A DNA stretch of 64,000 bases from Phenylobacterium glaciei (GTDB lineage: Bacteria > Pseudomonadota > Alphaproteobacteria > Caulobacterales > Caulobacteraceae). Location of the stretch: positions 3,497,501 to 3,561,500 of the forward strand of contig NZ_JAGSGD010000001.1 in the NCBI RefSeq assembly GCF_016772415.1, given 5' to 3'. The first letter of the stretch is position 1; every line of letters begins with the position of its first letter. The notes below the pieces were generated by a model. It did no database searches and was not told the DNA's origin. It saw only the letters and a program-made list of their open reading frames with translations. Below are positions 43,867 to 52,147 of the stretch, one piece after another. Position numbers and translations under genes: made by a program.

Positions 43867-44304
43867 TTATGGATCGGACTTTCGGGACCGACCCGCGCTT
43901 TTCCCTGCCGAGGACGTGCCGGGGCTGACCCCCTGGCGCGGCGGCTTGGGGTCGGCCAGCAACAACCCCGACAGCACCGCCAGGGCCGGACTGTCGGCGG
44001 CGCCCAGCAGTTGCGCCTCTAGGGTGCGATAGGCGAAAAGGACCTCCCGACCGGCGTCGGTGAGCCGCGCCCCCTTCTGCTGGCCACCGCCCGGCGTGGC
44101 CTCCACCAGCGGCGTCGTCCAGCAGCGGTTCATGGTGTCCACCAACAGCCAGGTGCGCCGATAGCTCATGCCCATGGCGCGGCCGCCGCCGGAGATGGAG
44201 CCCTCACGGTCGATGGCTTCCAGGAGGTCGGCCTTGCCTGGGCCGATGGCCAGGTCATCGCCGCATAGCAGTTGGATCTTCAGCTTCAGTTGGCCGGCGC
44301 GCAT
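43867..44304 (-). CDS. ModE-like winged helix regulator (LysR-type HTH only)
   Basis: The 145-residue protein has a ModE N-terminal domain: KADLLEAIDREGSISGGGRAMGMSYRRTWLLVDTMNRCWTTPLVEATPGGGQQKGARLTDAGREVLFAYRTLE, with the helix-turn-helix. It lacks the molybdate-binding MOP domains, so it may not sense molybdate itself. The ATG at 44304 is used in preference to the GTG at 44313. Convergent with tldD; no mod transport genes are seen nearby. Confidence 0.85.
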   Translation of the reverse strand: MRAGQLKLKIQLLCGDDLAIGPGKADLLEAIDREGSISGGGRAMGMSYRRTWLLVDTMNRCWTTPLVEATPGGGQQKGARLTDAGREVLFAYRTLEAQLLGAADSPALAVLSGLLLADPKPPRQGVSPGTSSAGKSAGRSRKSDP

Positions 44305-44314
44305 GGCCGCCACC

Positions 44315-44365
44315 TTAAAGCGTGACAGCCTGAACTGGATACCGGTTCAGCCGCCCGTCGCACGC
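44315..44365. repeat. AGAGCGTGAC palindromic repeat, copy B (decayed)
   Basis: TTAAAGCGTGACAGCCTGAA continues with CTGGATACCGGTTCAG and CCGCCCGTCGCACGC, matching copy A (7774-7827, reversed) over most of its length, with a few substitutions and a short indel at the right end. It sits upstream of the ModE-like gene. Confidence 0.65.
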
Positions 44366-44423
44366 AAAATGCAAAAGGCCCGAGGGCGCGCGACGGTAAA
44401 GATCGCGCGCTCGATAACACCGG

Positions 44424-44474
44424 TTGACAGAAAAAATTACGTTTGTAGTTTCCATTGAGAATTACAAATGTAGT
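44424..44474 (+). promoter_or_regulatory. Promoter with two TACANNTGTA-like operator boxes
   Basis: TTGACA at 44424-44429 and TAGTTT 16 bp downstream form a plausible promoter. Two boxes overlap or follow: TACGTTTGTA (44438-44447) and TACAAATGTA (44463-44472), 25 bp apart. TACANNTGTA is the core of CopY/BlaI/MecI family operators, so a repressor of that kind is the likely binder. No such regulator gene is seen in the window. Confidence 0.55.
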
Positions 44475-44582
44475 TCTCGCAGGACCCCGAACCTTTCGGC
44501 GAATTAATCCAGGTTACGGGCATTTAATTGGCATGGCGCCCAGGGCGCTGGCCAGTTGCGCGGGCACTGGGGGAACCGTCAC

Positions 44583-46604
44583 ATGATACACGCTCTGAGC
44601 CTCATCGCCGCCCTGGCCGCCGCCGCACCGGCCATCGCCTCTGCGCAAGCCCCGCCCGCGACCCAGGGTGTGATCAGCTATCCCCCGGCCTACTTCGCCG
44701 AGCAGCGCCCGACCACGGCCCTGGACATGGTGCAGCGCCTGCCCGGCTTCTCCATCGATGGCGGCGACGACGTGCGCGGCTTCGAGGGCGCGGCCGGCAA
44801 CATCCTCATCGACGGCGCGCGGCCCACCTCCAAGACCGACGATATCGAGGAGATCCTGCGCCGCATCCCGGCCAAGCAGGTGGACCATGTCGAGCTGATC
44901 CGCGGCGGCGCGCCGGGCATCGACATGCAAGGCAAGTCGGTCCTGGCCAATGTGGTCAAGGTGAAGGGCTCGGGCTTCCAGGGCCTGATCGCGTTGGCCA
45001 ACAATCACGTCATGGACGACGGCCGCAACAGCTCCGGCATCCGGCTCGAAGCCTCCGGTCAGGCCGGGCCTGGGAACTGGGAAGGCGGCTTGCGCTATGG
45101 CCAGGGCATCGACGACGGCTCCGGCCCCGGCCACCACGTGCAGGTCTCGGCGGCCGGCACGCCGCTGATCTCGTCCGACATCGACAGCCATGGCCGCGCC
45201 TATCAGTGGGTGGTGACCGGCGCCTATGAGACCCCCTTCGCCGGCGGCAAGCTGAAGCTCAACACCCGCGGCTTCTGGAACTGGTACGAGTTCAACCAAC
45301 TCGACTGGATCAAATTCCCGGCCCCGGCCCTGGAGTCGTCAGCCTATAGCGACGACGAGTACCAGGCCGAGTTCGGGGCCCGCTACGAGCGGGCCTTGGG
45401 CGGCCGCACCAACCTGGAACTTATCGGCCTTCAGAAGCTGGCGGGGCACGACATCGTCTCGCCGTTCCGGTCGGCCGGCTTCAACGGCGACTTCTACCTG
45501 GACCAGAAGACCAGCGAGACCATCGGCCGCGCGGTGCTGAAATACCGCCAGAGCGAGACCCTGTCCTTCGAGGCGGGCGGCGAAGGCGCGCTGAACATCC
45601 TGGAGAGCGAGACCGACCAGCTCAGCAACGGCGTCCCCGACAAGCTGCCCGCCGCCGACGTCAAGGTCACCGAGACCCGGGGCGAGGCCTTCGGCAAGGC
45701 GGTGTGGAAGCCCTTCTCTACCCTCACCCTGGAGGGCGGCCTGCGCTACGAGGGCTCCTCCCTCACCTCAGAGGGCGACGTGGCCCTGGAAAAGACCCTC
45801 TACTTCCTCAAGCCCCGGGTCGCGGGAAGCTGGGCGCCCGACGATAAGAGCCAGGTCCGCTTCAGCTACGAGCGGGTCGTGGGCCAGCTCAACTTCCAGG
45901 ACTTCGTGGCCGACTCCTCCCCCAACAACGGCGGCTTCGCGGTCGGCAATCCCAACCTGACGCCGGAACAGGCCTGGGTGAGCGAGCTGGCCTTCGAGCG
46001 CCGGTTCTGGACCAAGGGCGCGGTGGTGCTGACCCTGCGCCATTCCAAGCTCACCGACGTCATCGACCGGGCGCCGATCTTCGCCGGAACCCAGGTGTTC
46101 GACGCCCCCAGCAATATCGGCGATGGGACCAAGGACGAGCTGATCTTCAACGCCACCCTGCCCCTGGACAGGGTCCTGAAGGGCGCCCAGCTGCGCGGCC
46201 AATCCACGTGGCGGCGGTCAGAGGTCACCGACCCCACAACGGGCGAGAAACGCGAGATTTCCCGCCTGCGGCCCCTGGAATGGGAGGCCCACTTCACCCA
46301 CGACCTTCCCCAGTGGCGAATGAACTGGGGCGCCGACGTGTTCGGCGCCTGGCGCCAGACCTCCTACAAATACAACGCGATCTACACCGACAAGCTGAAG
46401 ACCTTCGTCATCCTGTTCGCCGAGTGGAAGCCCAAACCCGATCTCACCGTCCGCGCGGAGCTCAACAACGCCACCGAGCGCGGCTTTCGTCACACCACGA
46501 CAGCCTATGCCGGACCACGCAACACCGCCCCGGTGAAGTATGTCGACGACAGCGACATCCAGTTCGGGCGCGGCCTCTATATCCGGGTGAGAAAAACCTT
46601 CTAG
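44583..46604 (+). CDS. TonB-dependent receptor
   Basis: The 673-residue protein has a signal peptide (MIHALSLIAALAAAAPAIASA), a plug domain (LDMVQRLPGFSIDGGDDVRGFEGAAGNILIDGARPTSKTDDIEEILRRIPAKQVDHVELIRGG) and a large beta-barrel ending RKTF with the C-terminal Phe typical of outer membrane proteins. A TonB box is not obvious to me in the first residues. The ligand is unknown. Control by a CopY/BlaI-like repressor is suggested by the tandem boxes upstream. A hairpin follows the stop. Confidence 0.9.
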   Translation: MIHALSLIAALAAAAPAIASAQAPPATQGVISYPPAYFAEQRPTTALDMVQRLPGFSIDGGDDVRGFEGAAGNILIDGARPTSKTDDIEEILRRIPAKQVDHVELIRGGAPGIDMQGKSVLANVVKVKGSGFQGLIALANNHVMDDGRNSSGIRLEASGQAGPGNWEGGLRYGQGIDDGSGPGHHVQVSAAGTPLISSDIDSHGRAYQWVVTGAYETPFAGGKLKLNTRGFWNWYEFNQLDWIKFPAPALESSAYSDDEYQAEFGARYERALGGRTNLELIGLQKLAGHDIVSPFRSAGFNGDFYLDQKTSETIGRAVLKYRQSETLSFEAGGEGALNILESETDQLSNGVPDKLPAADVKVTETRGEAFGKAVWKPFSTLTLEGGLRYEGSSLTSEGDVALEKTLYFLKPRVAGSWAPDDKSQVRFSYERVVGQLNFQDFVADSSPNNGGFAVGNPNLTPEQAWVSELAFERRFWTKGAVVLTLRHSKLTDVIDRAPIFAGTQVFDAPSNIGDGTKDELIFNATLPLDRVLKGAQLRGQSTWRRSEVTDPTTGEKREISRLRPLEWEAHFTHDLPQWRMNWGADVFGAWRQTSYKYNAIYTDKLKTFVILFAEWKPKPDLTVRAELNNATERGFRHTTTAYAGPRNTAPVKYVDDSDIQFGRGLYIRVRKTF

Positions 46605-46607
46605 CCG

Positions 46608-46641
46608 GACGCCCCGTCTCCGGTGAGGGAGAGGGGGCGTC
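46608..46641. terminator. Hairpin after TonB-dependent receptor gene
   Basis: GACGCCCC and GGGGCGTC form an 8-bp outer stem, with TCTCC and GGAGA inside, between the convergent ends of the receptor and the peptide transporter gene. Likely bidirectional. Confidence 0.55.
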
Positions 46642-46647
46642 AGCCGC

Positions 46648-48528
46648 CTAAAGCAGCTCCGGGTCCGGGTGCTTGGTGGCTTCCACGCCATGCGCCCAGC
46701 CTCGGACCAGGAAGCTGATCAGCACGAAGAACACCCCGCAGCCGACACCGGCCCAGCCGAGCGTGGTGAAGCCGGCGAGCGAGGCCTCCAGGGCCGCGTG
46801 CGGGTCCAGCACCTGGCCGCCGATGCTCTCGGTGCCCATCAGGCCGGCGATCTTGCCGCCCACGAACTGGGCGATGGAGGAGGACAGGAACCAGACCGCC
46901 ATCATGAAGCTGGCCACCGAGGGCAGGGACAGTTTGGTGATCTCCGACAGGCCCACCGGCGACAGGAAGAGTTCGCCGGTGGTGTGCAGCAGGTAGAGCA
47001 AGCCCAGCAGCATCAGCGGCACCCGGAAGCTGGCGTCCGCCAGTCCCGCGCCCCAGACCACCACCAGGAAGCCGAGGCCCACCTGCAGCAGGCCCAGGCC
47101 GAACTTCATGGTCGGGTTCAGGTCGAGGTTGCGCTTGGCCAGATAGGCCCACAGCGCCGCGAAGATCGGGGCGAAGATGAGGATGAAGGCGGCGTTGAAG
47201 GACTGGGTCTGGGCCGCCCCGATGGTGGAGTCGATGAACAGGTCGCGGGTGGGGTCCAGGCCGATGGCCCGAATCTGGTCCGGCGTCCCGATCGGCACGC
47301 CCAGGACGCTCACCGCGTGCTGGGTGATGGTCATGTCGACATTGGTGGAAGCGAACAGGTTCAGCGAGGTCCCGGCCTGCTCGAACAGGGTGAAGAACAC
47401 CACCGCCCCGAAGATCAGGATCACCGCCAGCATCATCCGCTGGCGCTCGACCCAGGTCTTGCAGGCCACGACGATGACATAGGCGATCACCAGCAGCGAG
47501 ACGACGATGGAGGCCGACAGGGCTAGGCCCACCAGATCGTTGCGCGGCACCAGCAGCCAGACCAGGCCCACGCCCAGGATCCCGCCGATATAGATCAGCC
47601 ACTCGCGGTTGATGGGGCCCAGGATCGGGCGCGCCAGCAGTTCGGGGTTCGGCGGCTCGCCCTTGCCCTGAAGGTGCTTCTTGCCCAGCACGAAGACCAC
47701 GAAGCCGGCCGCCATGCCGACCCCGGCCAGGCCGAAGCCCGCCCACCAGCCCACCGTCTGGCCCAGCAGCCCGCACAGCACCGAGGCCCAGAAGGCGCCG
47801 AGATTGATGCCGTAGTAGTAGAGGGTGAAGCCTGAATCGCGCCGCGGATCGCCCTGCGGATATAGCTGCCCGACGATGGTGGAGATGTTGGGCTTCAGGA
47901 AGCCCACCCCCATGATGATCAGGGAGACGGCCAGGTAGAAGGCGTTCACGCCGCTCTTGTCCTGGGTGGTCTCCATCTTGAAGCTGTCCTTGGGCAGGAC
48001 CGAGGGCAGGGGACCGCCCGTCAGGCCCTTGATCTCCAGGCCGCCGCCGTCGGCGGGACCGAACTCATAGGGCTTGCCGCCGACGATCAGGCGCACCTCG
48101 CGGGCGTCGACGCGACCTTCCGCGGCCACCTCGTACTTCTGCCCGGCATATTCCAGGGTCTGGGTCGCGGGGCGGCCCTCATAGGCCATCATCGAGTGCC
48201 CGGCCACCAGCAGCAGGGCGCCGAAGGCCACGGCCTTGCGGGTGCCCAGATAACGGTCGGCCAGCAGTCCCCCCAACAACGGCAGCAGGTACACCAGCGC
48301 GGTGTAGGAGCCGTACTGCGCCGAGGCCGTGGCCTGGTCGAACAGCAGGTGCTGGGTCAGGTAGAAGATCAGGATGCCGCGCATCCCGTAATAGGAAAAC
48401 CGCTCCCACATCTCGGCGAAGAACAGGATGATCAGCCCGCGCGGGTGATTTTTCAAAAGCTGCAGAAGCACGGGCAGGCCGGTCACCAGCGTGATGACGA
48501 TCCCGAGCATGACGACGAGGTTGAACAT
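46648..48528 (-). CDS. Proton-coupled peptide transporter (POT family)
   Basis: The 626-residue protein has the POT signature FFAEMWERFSYYGMRGILIFYLTQ (ExxERFxYYG) near residue 36 and about twelve or more membrane helices, including GFLKPNISTIVGQLYPQGDPRRDSGFTLYYYGINLGAF. A segment of roughly 70-90 residues after the fourth helix (EGRPATQTLEYAGQ to KDSFKMETTQDKS) is a hydrophilic insertion not found in short POT proteins. It imports di- and tripeptides with protons. It lies on the minus strand with a 184-bp upstream gap shared with the DUF427 gene. Confidence 0.92.
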   Translation of the reverse strand: MFNLVVMLGIVITLVTGLPVLLQLLKNHPRGLIILFFAEMWERFSYYGMRGILIFYLTQHLLFDQATASAQYGSYTALVYLLPLLGGLLADRYLGTRKAVAFGALLLVAGHSMMAYEGRPATQTLEYAGQKYEVAAEGRVDAREVRLIVGGKPYEFGPADGGGLEIKGLTGGPLPSVLPKDSFKMETTQDKSGVNAFYLAVSLIIMGVGFLKPNISTIVGQLYPQGDPRRDSGFTLYYYGINLGAFWASVLCGLLGQTVGWWAGFGLAGVGMAAGFVVFVLGKKHLQGKGEPPNPELLARPILGPINREWLIYIGGILGVGLVWLLVPRNDLVGLALSASIVVSLLVIAYVIVVACKTWVERQRMMLAVILIFGAVVFFTLFEQAGTSLNLFASTNVDMTITQHAVSVLGVPIGTPDQIRAIGLDPTRDLFIDSTIGAAQTQSFNAAFILIFAPIFAALWAYLAKRNLDLNPTMKFGLGLLQVGLGFLVVVWGAGLADASFRVPLMLLGLLYLLHTTGELFLSPVGLSEITKLSLPSVASFMMAVWFLSSSIAQFVGGKIAGLMGTESIGGQVLDPHAALEASLAGFTTLGWAGVGCGVFFVLISFLVRGWAHGVEATKHPDPELL

Positions 48529-48712
48529 GAAGTCGGTCTTCCGATCCTTGGGAGGCCGGCAGCGATCGGGGTTGTTTCACCCCCGCCGGGCTTGTTTGGC
48601 GCGAGAAGATCACGGCCAAGGCGCCAGCACAAGCAAGCCGCCACCCCTGCCATGGCAAGGCTGGACCCGGCTCCCCATCTCAGGCGTTAAGCAGGCCTAG
48701 GAGGCGCGTCCC

Positions 48713-49216
48713 ATGAAAATCCCCGGTCCCGACCACCCCATCACCATCAGCCCCGGCAGCTCCCGCTGGCGCGTGAAGTTCGCCGGCCACGTCATCGCCG
48801 ATTCGGGCGACGCCCTGGTGCTGAAGGAGGCCGCCTACAAGCCGGCCATCTACTTCCCGCGGCAGGACGTCTCCATGGAGTACTTCTCTCGCACCGATCG
48901 TTCGACCCATTGCCCGTACAAGGGCGACGCGGCCTACTACACGGTGCTGATGGACGGCGAGTTCGCCGAGAACGGCGTCTGGACCTATGAGGAGCCCTAC
49001 CCCGCCATGGAGCAGATCCGGGAGCGGCTGGCCTTCTACCCCGACAAGTTCGAGATCTACGAGGTTGCCGACGGCGAGGTCGACCCCACCCACGTCCACA
49101 CCGAACGTCGCACTATAGACGAGGCTGTGCAGCACACCGACTCAGGCTCCGGCGCTAGCCAGAAGGAACACTGGCCGGCCAACACCGATGAAAAGCCGAG
49201 GCCCGAGGGAGTTTAA
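48713..49216 (+). CDS. DUF427 protein
   Basis: The 167-residue protein matches the DUF427 family: ITISPGSSRWRVKFAGHVIADSGDALVLKEAAYKPAIYFPRQDVSMEYFSRTDRSTHCPYKGDAAYYTVLMDGE and WTYEEPYPAMEQIRERLAFYPDKFEIYEV. The function of this family is unknown. A hydrophilic tail of about 45 residues (HTDSGSGASQKEHWPANTDE) follows the domain. An AGGAGG-like sequence precedes the ATG at 48713. Confidence 0.9.
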   Translation: MKIPGPDHPITISPGSSRWRVKFAGHVIADSGDALVLKEAAYKPAIYFPRQDVSMEYFSRTDRSTHCPYKGDAAYYTVLMDGEFAENGVWTYEEPYPAMEQIRERLAFYPDKFEIYEVADGEVDPTHVHTERRTIDEAVQHTDSGSGASQKEHWPANTDEKPRPEGV

Positions 49217-49227
49217 TCGAGAGGTAT

Positions 49228-49250
49228 CCTTCTCCCGCAAGGGGAGAAGG
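49228..49250. terminator. Hairpin between DUF427 and gshA ends
   Basis: CCTTCTCCC and GGGAGAAGG form a perfect 9-bp stem around GCAAG between the convergent genes. Confidence 0.55.
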
Positions 49251-49260
49251 GATCGCGATC

Positions 49261-50619
49261 CTAATACGCGAAGGCTTCGAACACCTTGCTGGCGTCGCCG
49301 GCCCAGGGGCCATTGTACAGTTCCAGGAGGCGCTCGGCCGGGGTGACACCGCTGTCGGCAATCTCCTCCAGTTCGGTGAGGTAGCCGGTCTCGTCGATCA
49401 TGCCGCCGTTCAGGCGGTTGCGGTTCTTCAGGCCAGCCCGCGCGATCGCCACCATGTCCTTGGCGACGTCCTGCACGCTGCGGCCATTGACCTGGGCCTT
49501 CAGGCCGATGCGGGCCACGTCGGCGCGCAGGCGCTCGTGGTCGTCCACCGACCAGTCCTTGCAGAGGTCCCAGGCCGCGGCCAGGGCCGCCTGGTCGTAG
49601 AAGATCCCGGTCCACAGGGCCGGCAGGGCGCAGAGCCGGCTCCAGGGCCCGGCGTCGGCGCCGCGCATCTCCAGGTACTGCTTGAGGCGCACTTCCGGGA
49701 AGAGGGTGGTGGTGTGGTCGGCCCAATCCTTGATGCTCGGGCGCTGGCCGGGCATCTCGGGCAGTTCGCCGGCCATGAACTTGACGAAGGATTTGCCCGC
49801 CAGGTCGATGTACTTGCCGTCGCGCTTGGCGAAGTACATCGGGACGTTCATCGCGTAGCGGGCGTAGGTCTCGTAGGTGAACCCGTCCTCGAAGACGAAG
49901 CCCAGCATGCCGGTGCGGTCGGCGTCGGTGTCGGTCCAGATGCGTGCGCGGCTCGACAGCCAGCCCGACGGCTTGCCCTCCACGAACGGCGAGTTGGCGA
50001 ACAGGGCCGTGACGATGGGCTGCAGCGCCAGGCTCACCCGGAACTTGGCGATCATGTCGGCCTCGGAGCCGAAGTCGAGATTGGCCTGCACGGTGCAGGT
50101 GCGGAACATCATGTCGAGGCCCAGACCGCCGACCTTGGGCATGTATTCCCGCATGATCTTGTAGCGGCCCTTGGGCATGACCGGGACCTCGTCACGCTTC
50201 CAGATCGGCGTGTGACCCAGGCCCAGGAAGCCCAGGCCCAGCTCGTCGGCCACGACCTTTACCTCCTGCAGGTGGGTCCCGGTCTCCTCGCAGATGTCGT
50301 GCATGGTCTCCAGCGGCGCGCCGCTAAGCTCGAACTGGCCGCCCGGCTCCAGGCTCACATTGGCCTTGCCGCGTTCCAGGGCGATGATGTGCTCGCCCTC
50401 ATAGACGCCCTTCCAGCCGAAGCGGGTCAGGCCGTCCAGCAGCGCCTTGATGCCCTTCTCGCCGTCATAGGGCACCGGCTGGTGGGACCCCAGGCGGAAC
50501 ACGAACTTCTCGTGCTCGGCCCCCACGCGCCATTGTTCGGCAGGCTTCTCGCCTTCTTCGAACCAGTGAACCAGATCCTCGAACGTGAGGGGTCGGTCGT
50601 CGCCCAGGACGTCGGCCAT
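49261..50619 (-). CDS. gshA: Glutamate-cysteine ligase (plant/alphaproteobacterial type)
   Basis: The 452-residue protein from the ATG at 50619 (MADVLGDDRPLTFEDLVHWFEEG) matches the long GCS2-like ligases of alphaproteobacteria and plants: RVGAEHEKFVFRLG, ANVSLEPGGQFELSGAPLETMHDICEETGTHL, GHTPIWKRDEVPVMPKGRYKIMREYMPKVGGLGLDMMFRTCTVQANLDFGSEADM. It makes gamma-glutamylcysteine, the first step of glutathione synthesis. Sits beside rsmE, a common neighbour in alphaproteobacteria. Confidence 0.94.
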   Translation of the reverse strand: MADVLGDDRPLTFEDLVHWFEEGEKPAEQWRVGAEHEKFVFRLGSHQPVPYDGEKGIKALLDGLTRFGWKGVYEGEHIIALERGKANVSLEPGGQFELSGAPLETMHDICEETGTHLQEVKVVADELGLGFLGLGHTPIWKRDEVPVMPKGRYKIMREYMPKVGGLGLDMMFRTCTVQANLDFGSEADMIAKFRVSLALQPIVTALFANSPFVEGKPSGWLSSRARIWTDTDADRTGMLGFVFEDGFTYETYARYAMNVPMYFAKRDGKYIDLAGKSFVKFMAGELPEMPGQRPSIKDWADHTTTLFPEVRLKQYLEMRGADAGPWSRLCALPALWTGIFYDQAALAAAWDLCKDWSVDDHERLRADVARIGLKAQVNGRSVQDVAKDMVAIARAGLKNRNRLNGGMIDETGYLTELEEIADSGVTPAERLLELYNGPWAGDASKVFEAFAY

Positions 50620-50720
50620 ATGTATCTCCCCAACCCACACAAACACGCCGCACGGGCGTCTATCCCCAAACGGCGGCGATCTTTACGCCGTTCACTCAGG
50701 TGGGCGCAATTCTCGAAAGC

Positions 50721-51443
50721 TCAAGTGGTTCGCCAGTCGCCCAGCGCAGCTTGCCACAGGGTCATGGCGCTGATGGCCGCGGTGTCGGCCCGCAGGATAC
50801 GCGGACCAAGGGTCGCCGGGACCGTGAAATCGAGGCTGCGCAAGCGTTCGCGCTCGCTGGGAGAGAACCCGCCCTCCGGTCCGATCAGGATCGCCCATGG
50901 CTCGGAAGCCACACCTGAGAGCGCTTCGATCACAGGTTTGGCGTCGCCGGCCTCGTCGCAGAACAGCAGACGCCGGCCGCTCCAGCCCTTCAGCAGCTTG
51001 TCCAGCTTCACCGGTTCGAGGATTTCCGGCACGTCCAGACGGCCCGTCTGCTCGGCGGCCTCCACGGCGATGGCCTGTAGGCGGTCCACGCGGACCCGGT
51101 CGGCGTTGGTCCGCTCGGTCAGCACCGGCTGCACCCGGCGGGCGCCCAGCTCGGCAGCTTTTTCGACGATGGTCTCCAGCCGCCCACGCTTGACCACCGC
51201 GATCACCAGGTCGAGGTCCGGTCCCACGCTCTGCGCCCGCTCCAGCGCGTCGGCCCGCAGGATCACCCGGCGCTTGCCGGTCTCGATGATGGTGGCCCGC
51301 CACTCCCCGTCCCGGCCGTTGAACACCAGCAGCTCGTCGCCCACCACTTGGCGCATCACGGCGGCCAGATAGCGGCTCTGCCCGTCATCCAACGGCAGGG
51401 CGAGGGTGGCGGCGAGATCTTGGGGCACGAAGAGGCGGATCAT
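50721..51443 (-). CDS. rsmE: 16S rRNA m3U1498 methyltransferase
   Basis: RsmE methylates U1498 in 16S rRNA. The 240-residue SPOUT protein has a PUA-like N-terminal part (MIRLFVPQDLAATLALPLDDGQSRYLAAVMRQVVGDELLVFNGRDGEW) and the SAM-binding knot ILIGPEGGFSPSERERLRSLDFTVPATLGPRILRADTAA. It lies about 100 bp upstream of gshA on the same strand. Confidence 0.96.
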   Translation of the reverse strand: MIRLFVPQDLAATLALPLDDGQSRYLAAVMRQVVGDELLVFNGRDGEWRATIIETGKRRVILRADALERAQSVGPDLDLVIAVVKRGRLETIVEKAAELGARRVQPVLTERTNADRVRVDRLQAIAVEAAEQTGRLDVPEILEPVKLDKLLKGWSGRRLLFCDEAGDAKPVIEALSGVASEPWAILIGPEGGFSPSERERLRSLDFTVPATLGPRILRADTAAISAMTLWQAALGDWRTT

Positions 51444-51527
51444 GGGACGCTTCTAGTGCGGCAAGGCCTGAGAGGAAACGCCTGCTCACAGCCCCAAAAC
51501 GAGCGCGTCAAACGCCGCTTGCGATTC

Positions 51528-51543
51528 TGGACTGATCGGTCCA
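51528..51543. promoter_or_regulatory. TetR-type operator palindrome
   Basis: TGGACTGATCGGTCCA is palindromic except one internal pair (arms TGGAC and GTCCA). It lies 10 bp before the TetR gene start and resembles the NemR box (TAGACC and GGTCTA with a 4-bp spacer), so it is likely the autorepression site. Confidence 0.6.
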
Positions 51544-51553
51544 CAACATCGCC

Positions 51554-52147
51554 ATGGCCCGCCCCCTGGAATTCGACCGCGACGCCGCCCTCGACCGGGC
51601 GATGCGGGTCTTCTGGCGCCAGGGCTACCAGGCCGCCTCCCTCCCCGACCTGCTCGCTGACATGGGCATCAGCCGCAGCAGCCTCTACGCCGCCTTCGGC
51701 GACAAGCGCGGCCTGATGGTCGAATGCCTCGACCTGTTCGCCCGCCGCACCCTGCAGATCCTGGCCCGCGCCCGCACCGGCCAACCGCCCCTGGAGGCGC
51801 TGCGCCAGTTCTTCGACCGTAGCGTCGTCGACCCGCCCGGCGGCAACGCCGAATGGGGCTGCCTGCTGGTGAACACCGTGCTGGAAATGGCCGATGTCGA
51901 TGACGGGCTCAGCGCCCACGCCGCCGCGCGGCTGGCGCAGGTTCAGGCGGGGTTCGAGGACTGCCTGCGCGACGCTGGATGCGCTCCAGACCAGGCTGAC
52001 GAACTCGCCGCCTTCCTCATGCTGGTCAACCAGGGCATGCGGGTGTCCAGCCGCCGCGCCCAGCCCCTCCAGGCCCGCCGTGACCAGATCGCCACCACCT
52101 TCCGCGTGCTCAGCGCCGCCATCCCCACCGAGGCTCCCGCGACATGA
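51554..52147 (+). CDS. TetR-family transcriptional regulator
   Basis: The 197-residue protein has a TetR helix-turn-helix in RAMRVFWRQGYQAASLPDLLADMGISRSSLYAAFGDKRGLM, followed by a TetR C-terminal domain with GNAEWGCLLVNTVLEMADVDDG, typical of the AcrR/NemR-like group. The stop codon overlaps the oxygenase start (ATGA, 4 bp), so the two genes are co-translated and the oxygenase is the likely target. A palindromic site lies just upstream. Confidence 0.93.
   Translation: MARPLEFDRDAALDRAMRVFWRQGYQAASLPDLLADMGISRSSLYAAFGDKRGLMVECLDLFARRTLQILARARTGQPPLEALRQFFDRSVVDPPGGNAEWGCLLVNTVLEMADVDDGLSAHAAARLAQVQAGFEDCLRDAGCAPDQADELAAFLMLVNQGMRVSSRRAQPLQARRDQIATTFRVLSAAIPTEAPAT

Noticed and set aside
44461..44520. 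GTAACC followed by CGAA on the minus strand near 44500
   Set aside because: The spacing is 13 bases, not 16, so it does not fit the SigF consensus.
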